From Enterovirga rhinocerotis (GTDB lineage: Bacteria; Pseudomonadota; Alphaproteobacteria; Rhizobiales; Beijerinckiaceae): 64,000 nt of DNA. The notes under the pieces were generated by a model. That model did no database searches and was not told the DNA's origin. It saw only the letters and a program-made list of their open reading frames with translations. Position 1 is the stretch's first letter, and every line of letters starts with the position of its first letter. This document shows positions 27,840 to 39,700 of this stretch, piece by piece. The stretch is taken from contig NZ_SNZR01000011.1 in assembly GCF_004363955.1 (NCBI RefSeq), positions 1,984,001 through 2,048,000 of the forward strand, written 5' to 3'. The translations under genes were made by a program, and so were the position numbers.

Positions 27840-28283
27840 ATGACCGATCTTCTGCTCGGCCGCTCGGCCGCCCTCCCCGCCTCGCCCGAGGATGCCCAGC
27901 TCGACCGGGTGCCGAACCCGCATCCGGATACGGACTACCTCGCGCGGTTCACGGCGCCGGAATTCACCTCGCTCTGTCCCGTCACCGGGCAGCCCGATTT
28001 CGCGATCCTCGTGATCGACTACGTGCCCGGCGACTGGCTGGTCGAATCGAAGTCGCTCAAGCTGTATCTCGCGAGCTTCCGCAACCACGGCGCCTTCCAC
28101 GAGGATTGCACGGTCGCGATCGGCAAGCGGCTCGCGGGGCTGCTCGAGCCGCGCTGGCTGCGGCTCGGCGGCTATTGGTATCCGCGCGGCGGCATCCCGA
28201 TCGACGTATTCTGGCAGACCGGCGCGCCGCCGAAGGACCTGTGGCTGCCCGACCAGGGCGTCGCGCCCTATCGGGGGCGGTGA
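27840..28283 (+). CDS. queF: NADPH-dependent 7-cyano-7-deazaguanine reductase
   Basis: This 147-residue short (unimodular) QueF reduces preQ0 to preQ1 in queuosine synthesis for tRNA. The catalytic Cys46 lies in [15 protein letters not shown]. The family motif [20 protein letters not shown] begins at residue 69 and includes the nucleotide and substrate residues. The end [12 protein letters not shown] is also conserved. The gene stands alone between bluB and the TerB-like gene. A partial direct repeat of a GCGCGGCGCGAGG unit occurs just upstream, in 27762-27806. Confidence 0.95.
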   Translation: MTDLLLGRSAALPASPEDAQLDRVPNPHPDTDYLARFTAPEFTSLCPVTGQPDFAILVIDYVPGDWLVESKSLKLYLASFRNHGAFHEDCTVAIGKRLAGLLEPRWLRLGGYWYPRGGIPIDVFWQTGAPPKDLWLPDQGVAPYRGR

Positions 28284-28289
28284 GCGCCC

Positions 28290-28829
28290 TCAGGCGGCCT
28301 CGTTGATCCGCCGCATCAGGGTGCCGACGAAACGCTCCTGACGGTCGGTCGGGCCGCCGTGCAGGGCCGAGACCTGCTCCAGCATGGCGCGGAGCTCCTC
28401 CTTCTCATGCGGATCGAGCGCGCCGCGCAGAAGCGGCGCCACCTCGTCGATGGCGGCCTCCGGCGCCGCCAGCTTCTCCGCCGCGAAGCGGCAATAGCTG
28501 AGCCGGTGATCGACGTCGCCGTCGAAGCCCAGCCGCTCGCGCATCTGCCCCGTGATCGCCGTGGTCTGTTCGGGCGTGATCTCGCCCCGGCTTCGCGCGA
28601 CGGCGAGCATCAGCGCCGTCGCCGCCTCGCGCGGATCGGTGATCGAGCGCAGCGGCGCCTTGGCCGCCTCCCTGTCGCTCTCGATCCGGCGCATTGCGTT
28701 CTGCTCGCGCCGCTTCCGCTCCTGGCGGGAGTTGAGCGCGGCGTCGATATAGGCGAGCCCTCCGCCCCACATGATCCAGTAGATCAGCCCCATCACGATG
28801 GCGCCGAAAATGGCTCCGACAATCGGCAT
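28290..28829 (-). CDS. Membrane-anchored TerB-like protein
   Basis: The product is 179 residues. An N-terminal hydrophobic helix (MPIVGAIFGAIVMGLIYWIM) is followed by a charged linker. An all-helical domain then follows with EAATALMLAVARSRGEITPEQ and YCRFAAEKLAAPEAAIDEVA, a layout like the TerB/DjlA fold that senses or binds metals. The similarity is by pattern only, and the function is unknown. It is 53 bases downstream of the MFS gene in the same orientation and convergent with queF. Confidence 0.65.
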   Translation of the reverse strand: MPIVGAIFGAIVMGLIYWIMWGGGLAYIDAALNSRQERKRREQNAMRRIESDREAAKAPLRSITDPREAATALMLAVARSRGEITPEQTTAITGQMRERLGFDGDVDHRLSYCRFAAEKLAAPEAAIDEVAPLLRGALDPHEKEELRAMLEQVSALHGGPTDRQERFVGTLMRRINEAA

Positions 28830-28882
28830 GGCTTCTCCCCGCCCCTTTGCGTCGCGCCTCTAGAGAGGATGATTCTGTCGGT

Positions 28883-30088
28883 TCAGCGGCCGGCCGGGCT
28901 CGCCGGTCGCGAGAGGACGTAGCCCGCGGTCAACCCGAGGACGACGAGGCCGCAGGCACAGGCGATCAAGGCCGTGGCCCGGCCCTGGCTGGCCAGAACC
29001 AGCCCGAACAGGACCGGGCCGAGCGCCTGACCGATGAAGAAACCGAAAGCGTGCAGGGACACGGCCGAGGCGCGGGCCGTCGGCACCATCTCGGTGATCT
29101 GCGTCTGGAACGAGTTGTGGAGCATGTAGAAGCCGATGCCGACCACGAACAGGCCGATCGCGGCCACCCAGGCCGGCAGCACCGGTGCGAGCGCGAGATA
29201 GCCGGCGCCGGCGATGAAGCCGGCGACGCGCAGCATCCGGAAGAGACCCAGCGTGTTCAGGAGCCAGCGCACGACCAGCGTGTAGAGGATGCCGCCGACC
29301 GCGAAGGCCGCGATGGCGATGCCCGCCTCGGTGGGACCGCCGGTGCCGGAGGCCTCCAGCATGGCCGCGATATAGGGGTGCACGCCGTAGACCAGGATGC
29401 CTTCCGCAAACACGAACAGGACCAGCCAGCGCACGCGCCCGATCGCGATGATGCTCCGGTAGCGCCGACCGGCCGAGGCGAAGCTGAGTTCGCCGCCGGC
29501 CGACCGGTAGCCCCGGAAGCCGATCAGCACCGCCACCGTCGACGCGGCGGTGAGCAGCGTCGCAAACAGGAACACCCCCCGCCAGCCGAACCCATCGGCC
29601 ACCAAGCCTGCGCCGATCCCGCCGAGAAGCTGCCCCGTGAGGACCGCCGTCAGGAAGCGGCCGATCGCGACCTGGCGGTCGACCATCCGCACGCGGTCGC
29701 CGATCGTCGCGAGCCCCATCGGAATGATGCCGCCTGCGGCCATGCCGGAGAGCACGCGGAAGACGAAGAGCGTCGTCAGGTCCGGAGCGGCGGCGCAGGC
29801 GAGCGTCGTCACCGTCAGCACCACCATGATGATCTTCGTGACCAGCTCCTTGCCGAGCGCGTCCCCGATCGGGCCGAGCACGAGCTGGATCAGCGCGTAG
29901 GGCAGCGCATAGGCCGTCGACAGAAGCGCGACGCGCAGCGGATCGGCCTCGAGATCGCGCGCGATGACGGTGATCATCGGATCGACGAAACGCGTCGAGA
30001 GCGCCGAGGCGAAGCCGCAGACCGACAGGATCAGGATGGTCCGCCGGACCTCGGCGGGATCCGTCGAGGCCGCGGCGGGAGAGGTCAC
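28883..30088 (-). CDS. MFS transporter
   Basis: The product is 401 residues with about 12 membrane helices. The major-facilitator motif A equivalent is [15 protein letters not shown] after helix 2. Other features are [20 protein letters not shown] in helix 4 and a cytoplasmic loop [20 protein letters not shown] between the two halves. The start overlaps the kdsA stop by four bases (ATGA), so the two are translationally coupled. The substrate is unknown; some related carriers export sugars or drugs. Confidence 0.88.
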   Translation of the reverse strand: MTSPAAASTDPAEVRRTILILSVCGFASALSTRFVDPMITVIARDLEADPLRVALLSTAYALPYALIQLVLGPIGDALGKELVTKIIMVVLTVTTLACAAAPDLTTLFVFRVLSGMAAGGIIPMGLATIGDRVRMVDRQVAIGRFLTAVLTGQLLGGIGAGLVADGFGWRGVFLFATLLTAASTVAVLIGFRGYRSAGGELSFASAGRRYRSIIAIGRVRWLVLFVFAEGILVYGVHPYIAAMLEASGTGGPTEAGIAIAAFAVGGILYTLVVRWLLNTLGLFRMLRVAGFIAGAGYLALAPVLPAWVAAIGLFVVGIGFYMLHNSFQTQITEMVPTARASAVSLHAFGFFIGQALGPVLFGLVLASQGRATALIACACGLVVLGLTAGYVLSRPASPAGR

Positions 30089-30954
30089 GCCACGCGGCCC
30101 TTCGTCGTCCCCTTGGCGATCGCGTCGAAGGCCACGAGCTGGTCGATGAGCGCCGGCAGTTCCTTCAGCGGCACCATGTTCGGGCCGTCCGAGGGCGCGT
30201 TGTCCGGATCCTCATGGGTCTCGATGAAGACCCCGGCGACGCCGACCGCGACCGCGGCCCGGGCAAGGACAGGCACGAATCGGCGCTCCCCGCCCGAGGT
30301 CGTCCCGCGCCCGCCCGGCTGCTGCACGGAATGGGTCGCGTCGAAGATCACCGGCGCGCCGGTCGTCTCCGCCATGATCGGCAGCGAGCGCATGTCGGAG
30401 ACGAGCGTGTTGTAGCCGAAGGAGGCGCCGCGCTCCGTCACCATCACCCGGGCATTGCCCGTCGCGCGGAGCTTCGCGGCGACGTTCCCCATGTCCCAGG
30501 GCGCGAGGAACTGACCCTTCTTGACGTTCACCACCCGCCCGGTCTTCGCCGCCGCGATGAGGAGGTCGGTCTGACGGCAGAGGAAGGCCGGGATCTGGAG
30601 GATATCGGCCACCTCGCCCACGGGGGCGCATTGCTCGATCTCGTGGACATCCGTCGTGATCGGGAGGCCGAAGCGCTCCTTGACCTCGGCGAAGACCTCG
30701 ACGGCCTTGGCGAGGCCGATCCCCCGAGGGCTCGCGACCGACGAGCGGTTCGCCTTGTCGAAGGAGGATTTGTAGACGAGGCCGATCCCGGCCTTGTCGG
30801 CGATCTCCTTGATCGCCTCCGCCATCTCGAGCGCGTGCTCGCGGCTCTCCATGGCGCAGGGCCCGGCGATCAGCGCCAGCGGCAGGCGGTTGCCGAAGCG
30901 GACGCCGCCGACCTCGACGACATCATCGGGACGGATGTTCTGAGTATCGGACAT
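30085..30954 (-). CDS. kdsA: 3-Deoxy-8-phosphooctulonate synthase
   Basis: This 289-residue enzyme condenses arabinose 5-phosphate with phosphoenolpyruvate to KDO 8-phosphate for lipopolysaccharide core synthesis. [11 protein letters not shown] carries a Cys where the metal-dependent KdsA class has its ligand, together with THSVQQPG and [33 protein letters not shown] is the substrate loop. This suggests a metallo-KdsA. It is commonly linked to eno in this group; here they are 4 kb apart with insertions between. It overlaps the MFS gene. Confidence 0.96.
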   Translation of the reverse strand: MSDTQNIRPDDVVEVGGVRFGNRLPLALIAGPCAMESREHALEMAEAIKEIADKAGIGLVYKSSFDKANRSSVASPRGIGLAKAVEVFAEVKERFGLPITTDVHEIEQCAPVGEVADILQIPAFLCRQTDLLIAAAKTGRVVNVKKGQFLAPWDMGNVAAKLRATGNARVMVTERGASFGYNTLVSDMRSLPIMAETTGAPVIFDATHSVQQPGGRGTTSGGERRFVPVLARAAVAVGVAGVFIETHEDPDNAPSDGPNMVPLKELPALIDQLVAFDAIAKGTTKGRVA

Positions 30955-31045
30955 GGCGTTGCCTTAGTGAGTTCCCGTTTCGGCGGGAAGTGCGGCTGCT
31001 GCTTCCCTCCCACGCCGCCGTTGCATCGGCCGCGGCGTGAGAGAT

Positions 31046-31172
31046 GCCCGGCCCATGTAGCCGGGCCCTTCATGTCGAAGCATATCGAAAAGAGGCGACG
31101 GGACATGACCGCCTCGCTCGGACGGGGGCGAGCATCGGGGCGGCAAGGGTGCGGGCGGCACGGGTGCGGGCG
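31046..31172. repeat. Short repeats in the kdsA-esterase intergenic region
   Basis: The 291-base gap (30955-31245) between divergent kdsA and the esterase holds a perfect GCCCGGC/GCCGGGC hairpin (31046-31066). It also holds a direct repeat GGGTGCGGGCG at 31147-31157 and 31162-31172. The promoters of both genes must lie here; I cannot name the sites. Confidence 0.5.
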
Positions 31173-31245
31173 AACACCGACTGCGGCCACCGGCATGGAA
31201 TTGGCTTTCGCCGTCTCCACCCATCGTCCCGACGCAGCTCCGGTC

Positions 31246-31959
31246 ATGCCCTCGCCACGCCACCTCCTGCTCCTGGCCATGCTCGCCTTGGCCGCCACGC
31301 TCCTCGGCGGGCCGACCGAGGCCCGATCCTCGCGTCCGCTGAAGCTCGTCGTGCTCGGCGACAGCCTGAGTTCGGGCTTTCTCATCCCGCGCGCCCAGGC
31401 CTTTCCGGCCGTTCTCGAGGCAAGCCTCAAGCGTAGCGGCATCGACGTCACGGTCGTCGACGCCGCCGTCACCAACGATCCGAGCTGGGGCGGCCTCGCA
31501 CGGCTGGACCGGGACGTCCCCGCCGACACGGACGGCGTGATCCTCGAACTCGGCGCCAACGACATGATCCGGATGACCTCGCCCCTCGCAACGCGGAACG
31601 CGCTGGAGCAGATCATCGCGCGGCTGCGCGCCCGCGGCATTCCGGTCCTGCTGGCAGGCTTCCGCATGCCCATCCCTTGGATGCATGACGCCGCCGGGTT
31701 CGAGCAGGTCTATCGCTCGCTCGCCCGGCGCTATCGGCTGATCGCGTATCCCGACTTCTATGCCGGCCTGTGGGCCGAGCCACGCTACCGGCTGATCGAC
31801 GGCGTCCACCCCTCGCCGGAGGGCGTGCAACGGATCGTGGCCGGAATCCTGCCGACCGTCAGGCGGTTCGTGGGCGCCCTCCCCCGGAGCCGAGGCGCGG
31901 GCTTCCAGGCCGCCCGCCGCCCCGGGCGGACGGCGATCACCGCCCGCCGGACACTTTGA
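31246..31959 (+). CDS. Secreted GDSL/SGNH esterase (TesA/arylesterase-like)
   Basis: The product is 237 residues from the ATG at 31246, which begins a clean signal peptide (PRHLLLLAMLALAATLLG ... TEARS). SGNH blocks are present: catalytic Ser in VVLGDSLSSGF, ELGANDMIR for block III, and the Asp-His pair in LIDGVHPSPEGVQ. Such enzymes hydrolyse thioesters or small esters in the periplasm. An in-frame ATG at 31195 would spoil the signal peptide. The C-terminal 40 residues are Arg-rich, and the last 23 bases overlap the convergent SDR gene. Confidence 0.9.
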   Translation: MPSPRHLLLLAMLALAATLLGGPTEARSSRPLKLVVLGDSLSSGFLIPRAQAFPAVLEASLKRSGIDVTVVDAAVTNDPSWGGLARLDRDVPADTDGVILELGANDMIRMTSPLATRNALEQIIARLRARGIPVLLAGFRMPIPWMHDAAGFEQVYRSLARRYRLIAYPDFYAGLWAEPRYRLIDGVHPSPEGVQRIVAGILPTVRRFVGALPRSRGAGFQAARRPGRTAITARRTL

Positions 31960-32695
31960 GCTTGGCGCCGCTGATATAGGACGCCGCATCCGACATCATG
32001 AACACGACGGCTTCCGCGATCTCCTCGGGCTCGCCGATGCGCTGAAGCGGGATATGCGGCCGTATCCGCTCGATGCGGCCCGCATCCTCGGTCGAGCGCT
32101 CGTGGATGTCGGTCATGGTCATGCCCGGTGCCACGGTGTTCACCCGGATACCGTCCGGTGCGAGCTCCTTCGACAATCCGATCGTCAGCGAATCCACCGC
32201 CCCCTTCGAGGCCGCGTACCAGACGTATTCGTTCGGGCTCCCGAACTCGGCCGCGACCGACGAGATGTTCACGATCGAGCCGCCCGGACCGCCGCGGCGG
32301 GTGGAGATGCGCCGAGCCGCCTCGCGCGCGACGAGGATCACGCCGGTGACATTGATGTCGATCGAGGAGCGGATGACGTCCGGCGAAGCCTCGGCGAGCG
32401 TGCTCGACTTGCCCGTGACGCCGGCATTGTTGACGAGATGCGCGATCGGACCGAGTTCCGCGGCGGCCTTGTCGAACAGCGCGACGATGTCGGCCTGGAC
32501 CGCCATGTCCCCCTGGATGGCGCAGGCGCGGGCTCCCGCGGCGCGGCAATCGGCGACGACGCGCTCGGCGGCTTCGGCCTCGGAGCGATAATTCACCGCC
32601 ACGTCGAAGCCGCGTGCGGCGGCGAGCCGCGAGACGGCAGCTCCGATGCCGCGGCTTCCTCCCGTGACGACGACGACGGGCCGGCTGTCTACCAT
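31937..32695 (-). CDS. SDR-family oxidoreductase (FabG/glucose-dehydrogenase-like)
   Basis: The product is 252 residues. The nucleotide motif is VTGGSRGIGAAVSRLA, with NNAG in LVNNAGVTGKSS. The catalytic Ser is in NISSVAAEFGSPNEY and YxxxK in WYAASKGA. The end SYISGAKLKVSGGR is usual for classical SDRs. It begins five bases after the ferredoxin stop, so the two form an operon. Whether the ferredoxin serves this reductase is doubtful, because SDRs use NAD(P)H. Substrate unknown. Confidence 0.9.
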   Translation of the reverse strand: MVDSRPVVVVTGGSRGIGAAVSRLAAARGFDVAVNYRSEAEAAERVVADCRAAGARACAIQGDMAVQADIVALFDKAAAELGPIAHLVNNAGVTGKSSTLAEASPDVIRSSIDINVTGVILVAREAARRISTRRGGPGGSIVNISSVAAEFGSPNEYVWYAASKGAVDSLTIGLSKELAPDGIRVNTVAPGMTMTDIHERSTEDAGRIERIRPHIPLQRIGEPEEIAEAVVFMMSDAASYISGAKLKVSGGR

Positions 32696-32700
32696 GCTTC

Positions 32701-33451
<751 letters not shown>

Positions 33452-33636
33452 GGGCGGATCCGACTCGCGTCCGGCCGTGGATTCCGGCCAGGAAGGGGAT
33501 CGCTCAAAACTTTCGCATTTTCGAGTCGAATCGAGCGACTTGCGGCCGGGTGGTTACTCAGGCGTTAACGACGTTCACAGCTCGCGCGGCCCATCGGGTT
33601 CCCTCCCCTGGCCTCCCGACCTAGACTGGCTATGGT

Positions 33637-33651
33637 AAACGCGGATTAACC
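33637..33651. promoter_or_regulatory. Candidate CtrA site in the Hpt/giant-gene intergenic region
   Basis: GTAA-ACGCGGA-TTAA, followed by C, matches the CtrA pattern TTAA-N7-TTAAC with one mismatch. It is about 106 bases upstream of the giant gene ATG. The rest of the 305-base gap (33452-33756) shows another isolated TTAAC half-site and no hairpin that I can see. Confidence 0.4.
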
Positions 33652-33756
33652 TTTGTCCGCCGGGCCGTGTCTGAGGAGGCCGGTTCCGGGGGACGACGCG
33701 GCGCAGGTGCGAGCGCCGCCGATCGAGTTCCGCGCGTTGCGTCACCGAGGCGGCAG

Positions 33757-36700
33757 ATGGCGATCGAACAGAAGCTCCCCCCTTCCAACCAGGCCGGGAT
33801 CTCGGCCGTCGAACAGGCATTGTTCGACGGGCAGGACGGCACAACGGTCGCGGAGCCCGGGCGCACGCCGCCCGCTGAAATCATCTCGCCGGACACGACC
33901 TCCGTCGCCAACGACGACAGCCAGGACGTGGCGATCCTCACGCGCGCGCTGCTCGGCCGGCCCTCGGCCGGGGCCTATTGGGTCGCCGCGCTCGCGAGCA
34001 TCGCCTGGCTCGCGGGCCTTGCCACCCTCGTCTGGTGGCGCGTCGCCCCCGGCGAGTTGCAGGCCTATGCGACGGGCCTGTCGCCGATCCAGATCGCGCT
34101 CGCGAGTGCGGTCGCCTTCGGTCCCGTCCTTCTCTTCTTCATCGCGGGGATGCTCGCGGTCCGCTCGCGGGAGATGCGCCTCGTCGCCCGCGCGGTCGGC
34201 GAGGTCGCGATCCGTCTCGCCAAGCCCGACGATTTCGCCTCGCGGGGCGTGATGTCCGTATCGCGCACCGTGCGGCGCGAGGTGGGCGCCGTCGGCGACG
34301 GCCTCGAACGCGCCCTCGCCCGTGCGGGTGAACTCGAGACGATGGTCCGCTCCGAGATCACGACGCTCGAGCGTGCCTATGCCGATAACGAGCACCGTAT
34401 CCGCAGGCTGCTCGAGGAATTGACGGCGCAGCAGGATTCCGTCGTGCAGAACGCCGAGCGCATCCGCGCCGCGATCACCGACGCGCAGGGCAACCTGTCC
34501 GGGCAGCTCAACGAGAGCGGCGCCCGCATCATCGAGACGATCGAAGCCGCCGGATCGCGCGTGACGTCGAGCCTCGACAAGCGCTCGGACGATCTCAACC
34601 GCGCGCTGGAACGGGCTGCGAGCGGCCTCGTCACCGATCTGGGCGTGCGCGGCGCCGACATCGTCGAGCGGATCAGCGAGACCGCCGAGACGGTCAAGCG
34701 CGACGTCACGGCCGCCGGCGACGCCGTCACCGGCGCCCTCACCTCGAAGGCGGCCGACGTGACGGTCGCGTTCGAGCGCACGGGCGAGATCCTGACGCGC
34801 AGCCTCCAGGAAGGCGCGACGCGCGTCACCCGGACCCTGGCCGAGACCGGTACCGAGGTGATCGGCTCCCTCGTCGCCCAGGGCGGAGAGGCGCGCGCCT
34901 CGCTCGAGCGCGCCGCCCAGGCGCTCGAAAGCAACTTCGTCACGCGCACCAACGAGATCAACCTTCAGATCGCCCAGACCGGGCGGGACATCGAAAGCGG
35001 CATCGACGCCCGCACGAACGCCCTGCGCGAGACCATCGCCAAGACCGGCACCGGCATCGTCGACGAGATCACGACGCGGGGTTCGGCACTGCGCGACGAG
35101 ATTTCGAGCGTCGGCACCGGCCTCGTCTCGGAGATCGTCCTTCGCGGCGGCGAGGCGCGCCAGGAAATGGAGCGGAGCGCGACCGCCCTGGTCGAGACCG
35201 TCACGGCCCGTTCGGCCGAGGTGCGGGACACGCTCGACGGCTCGACGAAGAGCTTCGTCGCCGGCATCGCGACCCAGCAGGATTCCGCGACCTCCGCGCT
35301 CGGCGCGCTGCGCGAGGAACTGCTCGGGCTGCTCGAACGCCAGAAGACCGACCTCACCACGAGCCTGTCGACGACCGGCCGCGAGGCGGCGGACCTCATC
35401 CGGACACGCGGCACCGAGGTGCGCTCGGAATTCGACGGCGCGATCGAGGCCCTCGCGACCACGATCGGCGGCCGCGGCCGCGACCTGACCGACGGCCTCA
35501 ACCTCGCCGGCATCACCATCGCCGAAACGCTGCAGCAGCGGACCGAGGAGGCGAGAACCGGCATCGAGGAGACCGCCGGCCGCCTGACCGAAACCCTCTC
35601 GACGCAGACGCGCGAGCTCCTCGACGGCCTCTCCCGGATCGGCAGCGGCGTCGTCGACGAGATCCGCGGCCGCGGCAACGAGGTGACGACCGAGTTCCAC
35701 GGCGCCGCCGCGGGCCTGACCGCCACGATCGCGACGCAGGGCCGCGAGCTGACCTCGACGCTGTCGGCGACCGGCGGCGGGATCGCCGAGGCGATCCGCC
35801 TCAAGGGCGAGGAAGCCCGCAGCGAGATGGAGGCGAGCGCCGCCCGCTTCAGCGAGACGCTGATCGTCGAGCGCCGCGGCTTGACGGAAAGCCTCGCGGC
35901 CACGGGCGCCAGCGTCGCCGAGGCCCTGCATCTGCGCGGCGAGGAAGCCCGCACCGGCATCGAGACGGCCGCGAGCCGCTTCAGCCAGACCCTGGCCGAG
36001 GAGAGCCGCACCGCGCGCGAGGGGCTCGACGCGATCGCCTCCACCCTGGCGGACGCGATCCGGCTGCGCAGCGAAGAGGCCAAGACGGGCTTCGCCACGG
36101 CGTCGACCGAACTCGCCGAGACGCTGGCGAGCGGCGGGCGCGCCCTCACCGAAACCCTGTCCTCGACCGGATCGACGGTCGCCGAGAGCATCCGCGCCCA
36201 GGGTGAAGGCGCCCGCGGCGCGATCGAGGAGGCCGGCCGCGGCGTCGCCGACGCGATCCAGAGCCACGGCACGGAGACGCGCGACCGGATCGCCACGGCC
36301 GGCGCGGCCGTCGCGCATGAGCTCGGGCTGCGCGGCAACGCCTTCGAATCGGCGCTTCAGAGCGTCTCCGCCGCCGTCTTCGAGGAGATCACACGCCGCG
36401 GGGACGATCTCGCGGGTCGCATCAAGCTCTCCGGGACCGGCGTGACCGCCGAGTTCGACCGCCTCGGCGCCGAGTTGCAGGAGCGCATCCAGACCGTCGG
36501 CAAGGTCAGCGGCGAGGACCTGTCGGCGCGCGGCTCGGAACTCACCGAGAAGCTCGACGAGGTCAGCCGTCGGATCGACGAGAGCATCCGCGTGCGTGGC
36601 GGCGCGCTCGAAACCAACCTCTCGGGCTTCGGCGAGAAGCTGAGCCATGCCCTCGACGCCCAGACGGCCGAGGCGCAGGGGGCGCTGAACACCACCATCG

Positions 36701-39700
36701 ACAAGGTGGCCAACGAGCTGTCGCGGCGCCTGAGCGAGGCCGGCGGGACGGTCGATTCCCAGGCGCGCGAGATCGCCGAGGAACTCGCCCGCCGGACGGC
36801 GGAGACCAACGAGGCCCTGGCCAATACCGGGCGCGAGGTCGTGCGCGCCCTCGCCGGCCAGAGCATGAAGATCAACGAGATCCTCTCGACGACGGGCACG
36901 CGCCTCACCGACGCGCTCGCGACGCGCGGCAAGGAGGTCGACGACCTCGTCGGCGCCCGCCTCCTCAGCTTCGAGGAGCAGATCACCGCCCGCGGCCGCA
37001 GCCTCGAGGAGACCCTGTCGGCCCGTCTTGCCGGCTTCGAGGAGACCGTCGTCGGCCGGGGCAAGGCGCTCGACGATACGCTGGGCGCCCATCTGACGGC
37101 GTTCGAGGAGACGGTCGGCACCCGTGGCGGCGCCCTGTCGGAGCGCCTGTCGCGCGACGTCGCCGCGCTGACGGAGCAGCTCAACGCCCGGCTCGAGGAC
37201 ATGAACCGGATCGTCTCCGTCGACGGCGTCAAGCTGTCCGAGGGGCTGATCGCCCAGGCGCGCGCGACGCAGGAGGCGCTGCAGGCAGGCCTCGTGAGCC
37301 TCGATCGCCACGCGACCGAGCGCACCGAGCAGGTCGGCCGTTCGCTCGAGGCCGTCACCGGCCAGCTCGAGCAGCGCATCGCCGCCCGCACCACCGCCCT
37401 CAACGAGGCGCTCGTCGAGCGCACCCGCGAAATGGCGCGCGTTCTCGTCGAGAACGGGCGCGAGATGGCTGCCGGCCTCAAGGCCAATGCCGAGGCCGTG
37501 GGCCAGAACATCGAGGCGCTTACCCTCCGCATCAACGAGACCATCGGCGACCATGCTGGCGGGCTCGACCGGAAGGCGAAGGAACTTGCCGAGCTTCTCG
37601 CCACCAGCTCGCGCGACCTGCACGAGATGCTGCGGGATCAGTCCGAGCAGATCACGCGCGACGTGGTCGCCCGGACCTCCGCCATCCGGGCGGCGCTCGA
37701 AGGCAAGGCCGAAGAGATCGAGGAGGCGCTGGGATCGCGGGCCGACCGCATCTCCGCCACGCTGGAGAACAGCCTCGGGCAGCTCGAGACGCGCGTCGTC
37801 GCGCCGCTCGGCGTCACCGCGCTGACGATCGACGAGCGTGGCCGCGTGCTCGACCAGACGATCGGCCAGCAGGCGACGTCCCTCACATCCGCGCTCCAGA
37901 ACCACGAGCGCGAGGTCGAGGCTGCGATGACCAGCCACGCCCGCAGCCTGATCGAGGCGATCGACGAGCGCAGCCGCGCCCTCGTCGAGCTGCTCGACGC
38001 CAGGACCGAAGCCTTCGGGACGACGACGCAGGAGCGCGCCACCGCCCTCGCCTCCCTCGCCGACGAGAAGCGCCTCGCGCTCGCCGCCGGGATCGACGAA
38101 GCCGGCCGCTCCGTCTTCGCCACGCTCGGCGCGCGGATGACGGACCTCACCGCCCTGCTCGACCAGCGCGGCAAGGGCCTCGCCGACCTGCTCGACGAGC
38201 GCAGCCAGACGTTCGGGGAACGCTCGGCCGACCTCACGGCGACGATCGACCGGGCCACCGAGAACCTCGTCGCGGTGCTGGATGGCCGCCTGAAGGGCTT
38301 CACCGGCACGATCGACGACCGCACCACCGGCCTCGCGGCCATGATCGACGAGCAGAGCGCCGGCTTCGCCGATCTCGTCTCGCGCCGTGGCCAGGAGATG
38401 ATCGCGACGCTCGGCAACCGGACCTCGGAAGCGGTCCAGCTGCTCGACCAGCGCACGAGCGCGCTCGCCGATCTCGTCTCGCAGCGCGGCGGCGAGGTGG
38501 CGGACCTGCTCCAGAGCCGCGGCCAGGCGGTCATCGGCACGCTCGGCAATCAGGCGACGGAGATCGCCACCCTCTTCGCCGACCGCACGTCCGGCCTCGA
38601 ATCGATGCTGGAGAGCGGTTCGGCCTCGCTGGCCGACCGGATCGAACGGGCAGGCCGGGAAGCGGCCTCCCGCATCGAATCGCAGGCCGGGGCGGCCGAA
38701 ATCGCCTTCGACACGCATACCGCGCGGCTCACCGCCCTCATCGAGGAGCGCGGAACCACCGCCTCGTCGCTCATCGGCCAGCGCGGCCACGAGGCCCTCT
38801 CCGCCTTCACCGCCCAGACGGGCGCGGCGGCAGACCTCCTCGAAGACCGGATGGCGAAGCTCGGGCTCATCCTCGAGACGCGCGGCAACGGTCTCGTCGA
38901 GATCGTCGCCCGGCAGGGGCTCGGCATCACGACGACCCTCGGAGGCCAGATCGCCGAGGTCGCGCGCCTGTTCGACCAGGGGAACGCGGAGTTCCGCACG
39001 CTGATCGAAGAGCGCTCGCCGGCCCTCGTCGAGGACCTGCGCCAGCGTGGCGACACGATCGCGGCGATCCTGGACGAGCGGATCGGGACTGTTGCCCGTC
39101 TCTTCGACGAGAAGGGTGCCAACCTCGCCGGCCGGTTCGAACTGCATGGCCGGGGCTTCGCCGAGCGCGTCGACGCGCAGGTGATCGAGCTGGATCGCGC
39201 CATCGATACCGGCAGCGCGAGGCTGGGCACGCTGCTCGCCTCGGCCCGCGAGGAGATCGCCGGCGCGCTGAGCGGCCATAGCGCGACGGTGCGCGACGCC
39301 ATGCAGGGCTCGCTGGCCGAGATCGGCCGCCTGTTCGGCCAGGACGGCCTCGCCGCCGTCGAAGGCCTGAAGCGCCACGGCGACGCCGTCAGCGCGACCC
39401 TCGGCAACCGCATCGCCGAGGTGACGGACCTGTTCGAGAAGGGCGCGCAGCGCTTCTCGACGCTGATGGGCGACCAGGGAGGCCAGCTGCTCGCCGGCCT
39501 GACCGGCCAGGGAGAAGCGGTCACGGCCCGGATCGAGGAGCAGATGACGGAGCTGTCGCGTCTCTTCGACGAGCGCGGCGGCGAGACGCTGGCGGCGCTG
39601 TCCGGCCGCGGCGAGACCGTCACGCGGGACCTCGACGCCAGGATCGCGGACCTGACCCGTCTCTTCGAGGAGGGAGGCCGCAAGGCCGCCGACGGTCTCA

